From the NCBI RefSeq assembly GCF_033115175.1, contig NC_084836.1, positions 67,108,797-67,172,796 on the forward strand: 64,000 nucleotides of DNA. The letters run 5' to 3'. Both the position numbers and the translations under genes were made by a program. How positions within the stretch are numbered: the first letter of the stretch is position 1; each line of letters begins with the position of its first letter. Positions 13,855-24,200 of the stretch are shown piece after piece. The notes beneath the pieces were generated by a model that ran no database searches, was not told where the DNA came from, and saw only the letters and a program-made list of their open reading frames with translations. This DNA is from Lepus europaeus (taxonomy: Eukaryota > Chordata > Mammalia > Lagomorpha > Leporidae).

Positions 13855-16800
13855 CTGTAATTTTGTCTTTCAAATAAAGAAATAAATCATTTTAAAAAAA
13901 AGATTTATGGGGCCCGGTGCCTTGGCTCAATCCTCTGCCTGCGGCGCCGGCATCCCATATGGGTGCCAGGTTCTAGTCCCGGTTGCTCCTCTTCCAGTCC
14001 AGCTCTCTGCTGTGGCCCAGGAAGGCAGTGGACGATGGCCCAAGTGCTTGGGCCCCTGCACCCACGTGGGAGACCAGGAGGAGGCACCTGGCTCCTGGCT
14101 TCGGATCAGCACAGCACCAGCCGTAGCAGCCATTTGGGGAGTGAACCAACGGAAGGAAGACCTTTCTCTCTCTCTCTCTCTCACTGTCTATAACTCTACC
14201 TATCAAATAAATTTTTAAAAACATTTTTTAAAGATTTATTTTATTTATTTGAAAAGCAGAATTACCCACCACAGCACTGGCCCCAGTAAATCTTTAAAAA
14301 AAATTCAGAAATATGAATAGTCTGAGAGGCATACATACACCAAATCTATCTTCCAGAAAGAGAATGGCAGAAAAATGGCTCTGTTTTTATAGGGTCCAGT
14401 GCTGTGATGTAGCAGGTAGGCTGCCACCTGCAGTGCCAGCATCCCATATGGGTGCCAATTCAAGTCCCAGCTGCTCCACTTCTGATCCAGCTTTCTGCTG
14501 TGGCCTGGGAAGGCAGCAGAGGATGGCCCAAGTCCTTGGGCCCCGGCACTCACGTGGGAAATCTGGAGGAAACTTCTAGCTCCTGGCTTCAGATTGGCCC
14601 AGCTCCAGCCATTGTGGCCAATTGGGGAGTGAACCAGCAGATGGAATACTTTCTCTCTCTCTGCCTTTGTGTAAGTCCCTGCCTTTCAAATAAGTAAATA
14701 AATCCTTAAACAAACAAAAAAGGCAGAGTTATAGAAAGAGGTAGATACAGAGAGAGAAAGTGATCTTCCATCTGCCAGTTCACTCCCCAAATGGTCCCAA
14801 TGGCCAGGATTGGGCTAGAGCAAAGTTAGGAGCTCCATCCAGTCTCCCATGTGTGTGGCAGGAACCCAAACTCTTGGGCCATCTTCTGCTGCTTTCCCAG
14901 GTGCTTTAGCAAGGAACTGGATCAGAAGTGGAGCAGCCGGGACCGGAACCAGAACTTGCATGAGATGCCAGCATCATAGGTGTCAGCTTCACCCACTGCA
15001 CCACAGTGCTGGGCCCTAGCAGTGTCTCTTGAAGACTAATCGTGGACATGGGGGATCAGCCTCATTCTTTCAATAGCTGTACAGTAGTCATTCTGTAGTA
15101 TAATTAGAAGGTACGGATACTGAGGTTATTCTGATTTTGTACTAGAACAGCAGTGCTGCCGTGAACATTGAGTGCACTTGGGTGGACCTGTTAAGCAGAT
15201 TCCTAGAAGTAGCCTTTTCTTAGTCAAAGCATATACCCATCATTACTTTTGGTAGAATCATATTTTTCCCAGATCCTGTTTCTCATTATAAATCCCTGCT
15301 CTTCACTGTGAGCAACTCACCCATCATTGAATTCATGACCATAATAATCCTGGAATATCTATTGGACCGGCCATCTTGTCTCACTTCAGGGAAGACAATC
15401 AGGGGAGCTTCCTGTCCCCACTTTGGGGACAGCCACCAGGGATCCAGGAATGGAGGGTGAATTGTCTTGATGCTCTGTTCTTCCCCCTTTCCTCAGAATG
15501 AAGTCACATTACTGCGCAATGAGGTGGCTCAGTTGAAACAGCTACTGTTGGCCCACAAAGACTGCCCCGTCACTGCACTACAGAAGAAGACTCAAGGCTA
15601 TCTAGGTGAGTGGCTCACAGCCTGAGCAGTAATCTGCGTGGACCGAGTGAGTGTCTCAGCTGTTGCGATGTCATAGTCCCAACCTGAATGAGTTCTGGGA
15701 CTTGACAGGCCGATGTGTGAGTAGCCCTTGTGGAATAACCAGTCCTTAAAAAAAAATTTTGACAACAACATAGAGTTATCTTAATATCTATCATAGTTGT
15801 GGGTGACAGCATTAAGCCAGGGAGAAAAATCGCTTAACTGTTAGAGTTGAAGTCTCTTCCCCAGGGATTACAAAAGACACCAATCCACCCGCAAATCTGC
15901 TACTGGAATGAGGCATCCATAGACCCCTTTGGACTAAGCACCACAGGGTGCTGCTTTAAAACATCAGTGGAATCTGATGATTTGTCAGGTGCCTGTCTTG
16001 TGTTAGGTACTCTGCCATCTCCCCAGCTCTCTCTCATGAGATAGATGTTACTTCCTGTTCTTTGTGAGAAAACTACGCTCAGACTAGGTCACTGAAGTTA
16101 CACAGCTGTAAAGTGGTAGAGCCGAGATTTAGATTCAGTGTCTTGGCCTAGAAAAGATGTAAACAGAAGCTATTGCCTTGGGATTTTAGAGTATACTTAT
16201 GTGTTTTTAAATTTTATTTATTCATTTAAGAAGCAAAGAGAAAGTAGACAGAGCTCCTGTCCACCAGCTCACTCCCGCACATGGCTGCAATGTTCAGCAC
16301 CGGGCCAGGCCTAAGCTGGGAGCCCGACACTCAATCCAGGTCTCCCACACTGGTGGAAGGAACCCAATTACCTGCACCGTCACTGCCTCCCAGGTCTGTA
16401 ACGGCAGGAGCTGGAGGCACGTGTGGAATTCCGCGTTTCCACAGGGGATGCAGGCATCTCATCCTCTACACTAAATGGCTGCCCTGGCTGGGGTACGTTC
16501 TGTCTTTCTAATGATAGGCTGATGTTGATTTCAGTTTATAATCTATGAGCACAATAAAATAGGGCTAGAAAGAAATGGCACAGAGTTGTGCTCAGGACAA
16601 GCTCCGTTCTGAAATTAAAGTTACTGTGAATAATTTGCTTATGGATAGTAAAAGCTAATAAGTGCCAATTTTCCTTTGCAAATTAAATAAATTCATAGAA
16701 ATGTTGACTATCAAATTTTGTTATATTGAATTATTTTTTCACTAACTGTCTTTATCATTTCAGAGATGTGTTCCCATAGAAAAAGAGTAATAACCACATC

Positions 16801-19651
16801 GCCAGTTTTAAACCTCTCTATTTAAATTTTAATATGTACTTCAGGGTACATTCATTCATTAAGCAGATATTGATCGAGTGCCTGGCCTCTGCTGGGCACT
16901 ATTTTACATGCTGGGGATGCAATAGGGAACCAAATATATGAGATTAAATTCCTGCCCTTGAGGAGCTTATATTTTAGTAGGTGAGACAGACAATAAATAA
17001 GATAAATAGATAAAATATGGTGTGTTAGATTACAGTAAATGCTGGGAGGAAAAATATGAAACAGGGAAGGGTAATATGAAATGTTGGCAACGGGATTGAA
17101 ATTTTAGATGAGGTGCCTTTTGCATAAAGCCCCAAGGGACGTGAGAGAGCCAGCCACACATGTGTGCTGTGGCAGGAGGGTGGGCGTGCGCCTGGCACAC
17201 TCTGGGGGCGGAGGAGAGTTGGCGATGAGGCCGGGGAGGGAATGGGAGCGCTTCTCTTAGGGGCTCCTCCGTCACAGTGAGGGACATGGGGGACCACTAG
17301 GGGGCCTTCAGCCACAGGCTGACACCACTGATCTTCTATTTGAGCAGAATCCTCTGTTAGGGACAGCACGGTGCAGGGGCAGAAGCAGACAGTCCACTCG
17401 GGAGTCCCCTGAAATCCTACAGATAAGACACAACAGAGCCTTGGACCAGGCTGGTGGCAGTGGATGTGGTGATAAGGGGTTGAATTCAGGACACATTTTG
17501 AAGTCAGAGTGATGGGGTGTGGTGATAGGCAACCCTGTTGAAATGAGAAAAAGAATCTTTAACTGCACCCAAGCTTTGGCCTGGGCAGCTGCAGGAAGGG
17601 CATGGTCATTAACTGAGATAAGGGCAAGTGTGGGCGGAGCTGGCTGGGAAGCGGACCAGGGACTCGGTTTTGGACCGGCTTCCTTTAGGAAGCGTGTTAC
17701 ATTTGCAGGTGCATGTGTCGGGCAGGCGTTTGTTCATGTGGGTGCACAGAGCAGAGGAAGGGCTAGGAATCAGCACCATGGAGTTCTTTTTTTAAAAAAG
17801 ATTTATTTTATTTATTTATTTATTTAAAAGAGCCACAGAGAGAGGTCGAGACAGAGAGGTCTTCTATTCACTGGTTCCTCCCCAAAATGGCTGCAACAGC
17901 CGGAGCTGAGCTGATCCAAGGCCAGGGGCCAGGAGCTTCTTTCAGGTCTCCCACACGGTGCAGGGACCCAAGCACTTGGGCCGTCCTTCGAAGCTTTCCT
18001 AGGCCATAGCAGAGAGCTGGATCAGAAGAGGAGTAGCCAGGACTCAAGGCCATGCCTATATGGGATGCCAACGCTGCAGGCCAGGGCTTTAACCCTCTAC
18101 AGCACAGCGCCAGCCCCACAGAGTTCATTTTTAAAGCTGTGGGACTAGATGAAGTCCCCTAGGGAGTGGCAGAGCTAAAAATAGAAAAGGCATCCCAGGA
18201 CTGAGCATTCAACGTTTAGAGGCTAAAGAGATGAGAAGGAACCCAGAAGAGACTGGGAAGGCAAAGCAGCCGTGTGCCGTGGCCTGTCAGCCCAGATGAG
18301 ACTGTGTGATAGTGGTCGGCTGCGCAGCTCCTGCTCACGGGGGGGGCTGCGGGGACAGAGTGCCCGTTGGCAGGCAGTCCGGGCCCAGCAGTGTTCTGCG
18401 AGGACTCTGACGCGCGGCCGGTCCATTAGACCGCTTCCTCATTGCAGCAGAGAGGGGCTGAGCTCCTGCTGTGCGCTGTAGACTTGACACTGACAAGAAG
18501 GAACAGTGTCCACTTGGAGAGGCTCGCAGTGAATGAGGTCAGCAGAGATGCCGTAGTCCAGGAGCCCCTGCACTGGCCGCTTCCTGAAGACGGGCTTCCC
18601 AGAGCCTGGCACATGGGTGGTGCTCGGTGAATGTTTGCCGGAAATATGAAAGCAGAGGCGGGACAGTTACTCTCCCAAGTAAGGCAAGGACAGCGGTACA
18701 GGGGGGGGCGATGTCCAAATCCTGAAGGAGCCTCAGGCACTCACCAGGAGGTCAAAATAGAATCAGCTGCCGGAAGTTTCCCAGCCTCCACACGTGACCG
18801 TTTCGGCACCAGTGGACACTGGGTGATGTTTAGTAACACACATGGAGTCGTCTTTGCATGCAGCTTAGAGTTCAGTTCACTTTTGGTGGAGTGGCGCTCA
18901 GGGGAAGTGTTTGAAGTCATCGATAACAGCCAGCAGACAGGAGGCTCCAGCAGCCTTCTTTGTGGTCTCACATGTTAACTGAACCTTGGCCAGGAAGTGG
19001 ACACCCAGAACCTCGTGTGATCGCAGCGGGTTGTTTATCAGGCACATAAACAGAAGGCAGTGATTCTGTTCTGTGGAAATCAGCAGAGCGGACAGCTAAA
19101 AAGAGACTCATTTAAATACGCGATGAGCGGAAGAGGCTTCCCAGAGGGGACAGCGAGCCACACACAGCCTGGGAGCCGGCCAGGGACCTCAGGGTGTGAA
19201 GGGTCACTGTGCTGGGGTAGATAGCGTTCGTTTTGGCCCAGTTCTTGCTTCCCTTCTCACAGCTTCCCGTACCCTAACACATCCATGACCTAGAAGCCAG
19301 GATTCGAGGGAGCTTCGCCCCAAAATAGATGAGTTTCCTGCAGGCTCCTTAGAATGCTGGCAGCAGACAGTCCTGCCTCTGCCCACAATGCTCTCTAACC
19401 GCTTGCTCTCTGCTCTCTGCTCCTTCCTGGCAGAAAGCCCCAAGGAAAGCTCAGAGCCAACGGGTTCTCCAGCCCCTGTCATTCAGCACAGCTCAGCAAC
19501 AGCCCCTAGCAATGGCCTCAGTGTCCGCTCTGCAGCCGAAGCCGTGGCCACCTCAGTCCTCACTCAGATGGCCAGCCAAAGGACAGAACTGGGCATGCCG
19601 CTGCAGTCGCATGTGATCATGACCCCACAGTCCCAGTCTGCGGGCAGATGA
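2102..19651 (+). CDS. ATF7: ATF7, cyclic AMP-dependent transcription factor (bZIP), 3' part
   Basis: ATF7 is a nuclear bZIP factor of the ATF2/ATF7/CREB5 group. It binds CRE/AP-1 sites as homodimers or with JUN/FOS. The coding exons are 2102-2239, 6167-6324, 7305-7404, 7938-8051, 8645-8797, 11960-12157, 15497-15605 and 19434-19651. Phases match at every junction and the total is 1188 nt: 395 codons plus TGA. Recognisable blocks in order are the acidic/Ser-Pro segment PLDMSLPSTPDIKIKEEEP, the proline-rich middle, the basic region with the N-x7-R signature NRAAASRCR, the leucine zipper continuing into NEVTLLRNEVAQLKQLL, and the C-terminal end QSQSAGR. The human protein is about 483-494 aa, so roughly 90-100 N-terminal residues, including the C2H2 finger and the TPTP phosphorylation motif, are left of the window. 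Calling ATF7 rather than ATF2 or CREB5 rests on the near-identical C-terminal half and on the NPFF-TARBP2 neighbourhood. Confidence 0.96.
2470..2820 (+). repeat. CSINE, diverged, with internal 27-bp duplication
   Basis: A diverged C repeat. The segment AAGATCTCTGTCCCTCTCCC (plus CTTCTC) occurs twice in tandem at about 2727-2780. It ends in an AATAAATTAATAAG-type tail. Confidence 0.85.
2830..3127 (+). repeat. CSINE
   Basis: The head is GATGTTGTGGCATAGTGGGT; the repeat ends in CT-rich sequence and CAAATAAATAAATT. It sits directly behind the preceding copy. Confidence 0.85.
3166..3183. repeat. (CAA)n microsatellite
   Basis: A short run of AAC/CAA triplets after the preceding CSINE tail. Confidence 0.6.
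3247..3599 (-). repeat. CSINE, young, reverse orientation
   Basis: The target duplication ATTGTGGGCTATTTCT lies at 3230-3245 and 3600-3615. A T run, GACAGGCAGAGTGG and a GC-rich head are intact. Confidence 0.93.
3715..3990 (+). repeat. CSINE, old
   Basis: A diverged C repeat that keeps the middle AGTGAACCAATAGATGAAAG, the CT-rich block and TGCCTTTCAAAATAAA with an A tail. Confidence 0.75.
4338..4656 (-). repeat. CSINE, reverse orientation
   Basis: It starts TTTAAAGATTTATTTATTT, continues with GGTCTTCCATCTGATGGTTC, and ends CACGGTGCCAGCCCC. Confidence 0.88.
4657..4965 (-). repeat. CSINE, reverse orientation, diverged
   Basis: The second of three head-to-tail reverse copies. It is recognised by ATCTTCCATCTGCTAGTTCA and the terminal CATCACCAGCCTCC. 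Confidence 0.8.
4970..5272 (-). repeat. CSINE, reverse orientation, diverged
   Basis: The third adjacent reverse copy: TTTATTTGAAAGGCAGAG at the start and CACCACAGGGCTGGCCC at the end. Confidence 0.8.
5320..5560. repeat. Old interspersed repeat remnant, class not assigned
   Basis: The run GTACATAAATTCCAAGTATACA through CCCTGGGAGCCCCCTCACAC resembles a common ancient mammalian repeat. I cannot name the family from sight. Confidence 0.35.
5561..6166. other. ATF7 intron, nothing recognised
   Basis: AT-rich intronic sequence ending in the pyrimidine tract before the exon at 6167. I see no gene, repeat or regulatory motif that I can support. Confidence 0.6.
6167..6324 (+). CDS. ATF7: ATF7 coding exon (proline-rich)
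   Basis: The exon has 158 nt, phase 0 to phase 2. The acceptor is CTTCTTCCCAG and the donor ATGGG|GTAAGT. It encodes EVAPKPVVISTPTPTIV and onward through APPSNRQMG, with a few substitutions from human. Confidence 0.95.
6325..7304. other. ATF7 intron, nothing recognised
   Basis: Unique-looking intronic sequence without any CSINE. No feature supported beyond the splice sites at its two ends. Confidence 0.6.
7305..7404 (+). CDS. ATF7: ATF7 coding exon
   Basis: The exon has 100 nt, entered at phase 2 and leaving at phase 0. The acceptor is TGTTCTCCAG and the donor TCG|GTGAGC. It encodes SPTGSLPLVMHLANGQTMPV and onward to MPSVIS. Confidence 0.95.
7938..8051 (+). CDS. ATF7: ATF7 coding exon
   Basis: The exon has 38 codons, phase 0 to 0. 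It lies after a CTTGATCCAG acceptor and before ATG|GTGAGT. It encodes LARPMSMVPNIPGIPGPPV and ends PSEAKM. Confidence 0.95.
8645..8797 (+). CDS. ATF7: ATF7 coding exon
   Basis: The exon has 51 codons, phase 0 to 0. The acceptor is TTTTCCCGAAG and the donor CAG|GTCAGT. It encodes RLKATLTHQVSSINGGCGMV and onward to PSPAQPQ. Confidence 0.95.
9266..9570 (+). repeat. CSINE
   Basis: GGATTGGTGTTGTGGCATAG head, GGGGAGTGAACCAGCAAATG middle, and CAAATAAATAAACC followed by an A run. Confidence 0.88.
10697..11062 (-). repeat. CSINE, reverse orientation
   Basis: It contains a purine-rich (GA)n block at 10735-10790, then TCCATCACTGGTTCACTCCC, and ends ACAATGCTAGCCCC. Confidence 0.87.
11246..11594 (-). 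repeat. CSINE, young, reverse orientation
   Basis: The target duplication GTATATATTGCTTCTCTC (11228-11245) is matched, with one change, at 11595-11612. It has an intact T run and GC-rich head. Confidence 0.93.
11960..12157 (+). CDS. ATF7: ATF7 coding exon: bZIP basic region
   Basis: The exon has 66 codons, phase 0 to 0. The acceptor is GGGCTACAG and the donor AGT|GTGAGT. It contains the DNA-contacting basic region (RRQRFLERNRAAASRCRQKRK begins about 24 codons in; invariant N, A, A, S/C and R are present) and the first zipper heptads SLEKKAEELTSQNIQLS. Confidence 0.97.
12268..12424 (+). repeat. Intronic paralogous element, copy A
   Basis: About 157 bp align end to end with 15814-15978. Shared blocks include CTCTTCCCCAGGG, AAAGACACCA, CAGGGTGCT and ATCAGTGGAATCTG. 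It starts about 110 bp after the basic-region exon. The family is unknown to me: it may be an old transposon or a local duplication. Confidence 0.7.
12523..12878 (-). repeat. CSINE, young, reverse orientation
   Basis: The target duplication ACAAATAGTGCAG lies at 12510-12522 and 12879-12891. The tail has become (TTTTG)n on this strand. Confidence 0.93.
13048..13392 (+). repeat. CSINE, very young, forward orientation
   Basis: It has a near-consensus head GGCCGGCGCCGCGGCTCACT, tail CTGCCTGTC followed by an A run, and the duplication AAAAACAGAGTCCT at 13034-13047 and 13393-13406. Confidence 0.95.
13548..13897 (+). repeat. CSINE with expanded (CT)n
   Basis: A forward copy whose CT-rich block is expanded into a pure (CT)n run of about 40 bp near 13808-13850. 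Confidence 0.87.
13808..13850. repeat. (CT)n microsatellite
   Basis: An uninterrupted CT dinucleotide run inside the preceding CSINE; likely length-polymorphic. Confidence 0.9.
13908..14222 (+). repeat. CSINE
   Basis: GGGGCCCGGTGCCTTGGCTC head, CT-rich block, CAAATAAATTTTTAAAAA tail. Confidence 0.88.
14224..14288 (-). repeat. CSINE fragment, internally deleted
   Basis: Only the two ends remain: TTTAAAGATTTATTTTATTT joined to CCACCACAGCACTGGCCCC. Confidence 0.7.
14392..14715 (+). repeat. CSINE
   Basis: A forward copy with TGGGAAGGCAGCAGAGGATGG in the middle and CAAATAAGTAAATAAATCC at the tail. Confidence 0.87.
14718..15016 (-). repeat. CSINE, reverse orientation
   Basis: It begins AAGGCAGAGTTATAG, contains GATCTTCCATCTGCCAGTTC, and ends CCACAGTGCTGGGCCC. 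Confidence 0.83.
15040..15240. repeat. Possible LINE-1-like remnant
   Basis: The phrase AGCAGTGCTGCCGTGAACAT recalls mammalian L1 3' ends. The assignment is tentative. Confidence 0.35.
15497..15605 (+). CDS. ATF7: ATF7 coding exon: leucine zipper, second half
   Basis: The exon has 109 nt, phase 0 to 1. The acceptor is CCTTTCCTCAG and the donor CTAG|GTGAGT. It continues the coiled coil as NEVTLLRNEVAQLKQLLLAH, then KDCPVTALQKKTQGYL. Confidence 0.96.
15814..15978 (+). repeat. Intronic paralogous element, copy B
   Basis: The counterpart of 12268-12424, starting about 210 bp after the second zipper exon. Identity is clearly above chance along its length, with small indels. Confidence 0.7.
15985..16145 (+). 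repeat. MIR
   Basis: The typical MIR core and end GAAGTTACACAGCTGTAAAG followed by GGTAGAGCCGAGATTTAGATTC. Confidence 0.65.
16207..16480 (-). repeat. CSINE, old, reverse orientation
   Basis: It keeps TTTATTTATTCATTTAAGAAG, CCAGCTCACTCCC and CCAGGTCTCCCACACTGGTG, but the head is diverged. Confidence 0.7.
16850..17110 (+). repeat. L2-like LINE remnant
   Basis: The sequence ATTCATTCATTAAGCAGATATT, GGGCACTATTTTACATGCTG and GACAGACAATAAATAAG follows the widespread L2-type 3' sequence. Confidence 0.55.
17789..18116 (-). repeat. CSINE, reverse orientation
   Basis: It begins TTTTAAAAAAGATTTATTTT and ends ACAGCGCCAGCCCC. A short GAGTTC target repeat lies on both sides. Confidence 0.87.
19434..19651 (+). 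CDS. ATF7: ATF7 last coding exon
   Basis: The exon has 218 nt, entered at phase 1 after a CTTCCTGGCAG acceptor. It encodes ESPKESSEPTGSPAPVIQHS and onward to MTPQSQSAGR, then TGA at 19649-19651. Confidence 0.96.
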
Positions 19652-20943
19652 TGCCCTCCGGTGGACAGGTCCTCAGCCAGAGCTTGCCCGCCCAAGAGCC
19701 ACGAGAGATGTCATCTTACCGCCTCCATCTGCCTTGGACATGGTCACGTGGGGGAAAAATTGTGTGTTGTGAGTATGGACAGAGGTGGGGCTTTTCTCTT
19801 CAGCCGCATGGTCGTGTATGTTTGACACCTGTCCTAGGGGCCTCCCAGCCCCAGAGCCACATAGATCAACCCCCAGGGTGGGGTTTCTGATGCACCCACA
19901 GCCAAGGCCCCTCCAGACGGTCGAACAATGGCCCCTGCTCCGTGCACGTGTACCTGTCTCTTTGAACACTAACCCTTACAATTCTAGGTGTGGGGTTTTT
20001 CTCAGTTCCCTTTCTTCTCACTAAGCCATGACTGTCAGCTTGTACCTGCTAGATAGAGGGAGGCTGGATCTGACAGCGGTCCCCCGCTGACCCAGCCCCA
20101 GCCACCCCTAGACTCAGGGCTTTGTCCCCCGGCAGCTGCCTGTTTACCCCTTCCCCCCTTCCTCCACTCAGCTAGAACGTTCCCCTGCGGAGAGCGTCAG
20201 ACCACGTCTGTTCCAGCTCTTCCTCCCTACCTGCCACCCAAAGGAGAGCAGAAAGCAGCAGAACCCCAAGAGTTCTAGTCCTTTCTCATCGATTCCCAGA
20301 GCTATTTGGGTACCTCATTTTGTCTCTTGACTTGACCGAGGCTAGTGATGGAGTCAGAAGACCACCTCCCCCACAAAACCTTGGCAACCTCATCTTGTGG
20401 CCTTAAGGAAAGATACTGCTTGGTAGCACCGAGGGAATGAGCCCAGGATCTGATTGGCTGATTCCCTCTCCCTCCCTCCCTCCCCCTCCAGACGTCAATC
20501 ATCAGGGCAGCCAGGAACAGCCCAGCTGAAAGCTCCTTCTGTCAGGTTCTTTTACGGTTGGCAGGAGTTCACTGGCCAGAGCGTGCATGTGGGCGTCTTT
20601 GGTCATCTTTCTGCTCCTGCGCCTCCCGTGCACACCCCACCTCTCCTACCCTTGTGACATTGGCTCATGCATAGCCCTGTGGGAGGCTGTCCCGTAGGGT
20701 CTCTGGTGCTCCCCTGCTCATCCCCCTCTCACACATCTGTCTCTTGCGAGGAGGGGCGCCCGGCGCCTCCCGGAACTGCTCACTTCTGTTTCACCAGGTT
20801 CCTAGCCTAGCCTCTGGGGCTCCCTGATCCTGCACAACGTCTTCCACTCGCTTCTGTTCTCTGCGCCCAGATCCAGTGCTTCTCCATGATAGAAGCCCCA
20901 GGACTCCCAAGCATGATAGACAAGGTCCTAAGTGGGTTTTCTT

Positions 20944-21257
20944 TTTTCTGAAAGATGTATTTTTATTTATTTGAAAGGTAGAGAGACAGAGATCTTCCAT
21001 TTGCTGGTTCACTCCCCAGATGGCTGCAACAGCCAGGGCAGGACCAGACCAAAGCCAGGAGCCAGGAACTCTATCCATGTCTCCCACGTGGGCGACAGGA
21101 GCCTAAGTACCCAGGCCGTCTTCCACTGCCTTCCTAGGTATGTTAGCAGGGAGCTGGACTGGAGGCGGAGCAGCCAGGAGCTGACCTGGTGTTCTGATAC
21201 GGAATGCTGGCATTGCGGGCGGCAGCTTAAGTGGCTGTGCCACAGCACCAGCCCCCG
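20944..21257 (-). repeat. CSINE, reverse orientation, in ATF7 3' UTR
   Basis: The target duplication AGTGGGTTTTCTT lies at 20931-20943 and 21258-21270. Confidence 0.9.
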
Positions 21258-24200
21258 AGTGGGTTTTCTTGACTGTAAGATTGGACGGAGGGAAGGGGAG
21301 GAAGGCGCTGTGCAGGCCTCAGCAGGGGAGCCAGGGCCTGGCCCACAGGCATTGCCTCTCACAAGAGCTGTGCGGCGCGGGGGCCGGCTCACCCCTCTCT
21401 TCCCGCTTCATGAGGGCCGCGCATCCCCCTCGGGCTCTGCGCCATGCAGTCTGCACTGTGGACATCAGGAGCGGTCCCGAGCCAGCGGCCTGTGGGCAGC
21501 TGGGTCAGCTTCAGCGGCCCTGCAGCGCCAAGGCCTTCCAGTTGTCCCAGAGCCACCTTCCGCCGTCTGCCCGGCCAAGGGTGCGCTTTCCTCCCGTCCC
21601 CTGCCTCCGTGTTCAACATGCATGCAGAACGGCCACCTCCTGTCTTGTCTTGTCTGTCCAAAAGTGGCTGCCATGAGGAAAGGAGAGGGCGCGCCTGGCG
21701 CAAGCTCCCCGGCTGGCAGCGAAGACTCGGCAGGCCTGCCCACAGGTGATGGCCTCCGCGGCATTTGCTTCAGCTCCCCCTCCTGCTCAGCGCTGCAGCA
21801 GAACAAGCCACACCTGGTGGTTTCCTCATCCCCCACCCCCGGGCACCCTGCAGGAACAGCCTCGAGGGAACCAGCCGGGCAAATGCCGCGGCAGATGGTC
21901 AGGGCGCAGGCCACCATCTCCAGGGACCGCGCTTGCCTTTAAAACCCCACAGCTATGCCTTGCTCAGGGCTCCCTCAGACAGCCGCTCCCTGGGGTGTTC
22001 TCGGCTGCAGTCTTGCTTCATGTTTTACTGTCTCGATTTCCCACTCGCAGCCTTGCCCGGAAGCTTGACTGAGTTTATGGCTCCTAAGGAGCCTCCCTAG
22101 GCCCTGGACTGTGTTTCCTCCCCCATCAGTCAGGTGTTTCTGAAGTTCCGAGTCCGCTCGTCCCGCACACAGCCTCCGCGAGTCAGCCCCGCATGCGACG
22201 GCAGACTCGCTCAGAGGCCGTTTTGTGTCTGAGCGCCGGGTTCTGACCCTCCTGACCCCTGATTTCGCTTTCACCCGTAGGAAGGGAGGTTATTTCAGGC
22301 ACCTGAATGAGGGGCAGCGCCAGAACCATAGGGCGGAAGGGACAGGGCCCCGGCAGCTCTCCGGGTGCGCCGCAGCTCAACCTGGAGCTTTTCTCACAGG
22401 CGAGGGGGCCCTCCCGTCCCTTGCTCCTGCCGCCAGCCCTGTACCGAGGACCCTGTCCTCTCTGGAAGGGCCTCCTTGGCCCTTCCAGAGAGGAGCTGAG
22501 CATGCGGAGTCCTCGGCACCGTTCCAGGTGAGCACGTGGCGTGGAGGGAGGCGCCACAGCCGGGCTCTGCTCGGAGGAGGACTGACAGGGCGTGCCTGCT
22601 CTACTCCGTCCCCTGCTGACTGGACACCCCAGCCCTGGCTCCCCTCAGCTGCGCTCGCGGCCAGCCGCCTGTGGCTGTAGCTCCCAGGGGAGCTGGGCTA
22701 GCCGCCCCTCACCTTGCTCTTCCTGTAGCTCGGGCCCTGTTCTCAGGGCCCTCGCTACCACCCACCCTGGTGGGTGGACTACTGCCCATAGCTGTGCGTC
22801 GTCTGCAGCCTGAGCCGCCAGGCGGGCACCAAAAATTCTTCCTCTGGCCTCTGAGGCCCCCTGCACCACCCGGAGAGGCCCCTTAAAGGTGCTAGCCCGA
22901 GACAGCGCTGCCCAGCAGAAGTCTCCCTTCTCTCGAAACTTCTTCCCATGCACAAGTCATTTTTTTCCATTAATACTGTACTTTGCATACAGAGAAAAGA
23001 AATATATTATTTCTTTTGTTTTTTCATTTCATAACCAGTCTGTTTAGATTCCAGTCCTCCTAACGATATCGCACAGGCCTGTGTTGACATGCTTTATCTG
23101 CTTGCTCTAACTTACATGGGAGGGTGGGGGGAGTCAGGGCATGTAGGGAGCCAGACAGGTGAGGGTCCCAGGGCAGATTAGGGGACCCCCCATTGCACTA
23201 CAGCCTCCCACAGCCCTCAACATCCCTCTCATAATGATGAACTCGTTTTTCCACATTACTGCTCGCACCCAGGCACTCAGGGTGATGGGCCATCAGGGGT
23301 GGGTGCAGGTGGCTGCTGACCAAGCCCTGCCCTGATGACGTCTTCCCTCTCTGAGGTCAGATCCTACCCTGGAATGAGCAGAGGCTGGGGAGAGTGGGGC
23401 AGGTTGAGGCAGTCCACTGTGGATGCAGTGTGTATTGTCGCCGTGAGGGCTCATTCTAGTTTGGTAATGGGGAGCTCCGAGCACCAGCGCCGGTGAGCCG
23501 TGTGCTGGCCGTAGGCAGCCGTGAGCCCCAGTTGTATGGACTGTACCTGAGGGCAGCGACCCTCAGAACACACTCCAGGGCCGGCAGCAGCACCCACACC
23601 TGGGCACGTGCTCGAGGTACACATTCCTGGGCCCGCCTGGGACCTGCTGAGGGGAAACTGGTCCCGACGCGGGCACTCCAGCTGACTCCAGTGCACACTA
23701 AAGTGCGAGACGCGCCGCCTTCAGGGCACGCTGGGGACTCCGTGTAGGGTGCCGAGGACTCTGAAGCACCATCCTCCACGGTGTCACTAATGTGTTCTCC
23801 ATTTCCTACAGTCCCTTCCTCCACATCCATTACAGCCGCCCCCCACCACCACGCCCCTCGTCTCTGAATTTAGGTTTGTCTTTCTTCTGGGTTCTCCCTA
23901 GAAGCTGTCCCTGCGTCTGTGGCCCGGAGGTGTCCCGTCTCCCCTCGCAGACTGGTCACTGCACGTGTTCTGAGTCCTCAGGCCCAGCCGGCTCGCTGGC
24001 GGTCCCTGGGGTCCCCCACACACCTTGCAGGCAGGGAGGAGCAAGCCTCTGGCCCCAGGAGCAGAGGCTGCCACACCCGACGTAGGGCCTGCAGAGTGGC
24101 AGCGTGTATCTAGGGCTGTGTCTCTGTTCAGCTATATATTTTTGACATGTAGCAAGACCTCTCCATCTCCCCAAGGACTCGCTCGGGGCTGGGCCTCCGC

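Larger units (their letters stand above)
12158..15496. other. ATF7 intron packed with CSINEs
   Basis: The intron splits the leucine zipper. It holds the repeats listed here and the element at 12268-12424. No exon was recognised inside it. Confidence 0.7.
15606..19433. other. ATF7 last intron
   Basis: It contains paralogous element B, a MIR, an old CSINE, an L2-like stretch and a further CSINE. From 18120 to 19433 I see nothing I can name. Confidence 0.6.

Noticed and set aside
20932-21942. 336-codon + frame in ATF7 3' UTR
   Set aside because: It begins inside a reverse CSINE and continues through GC-rich UTR; not protein-like.
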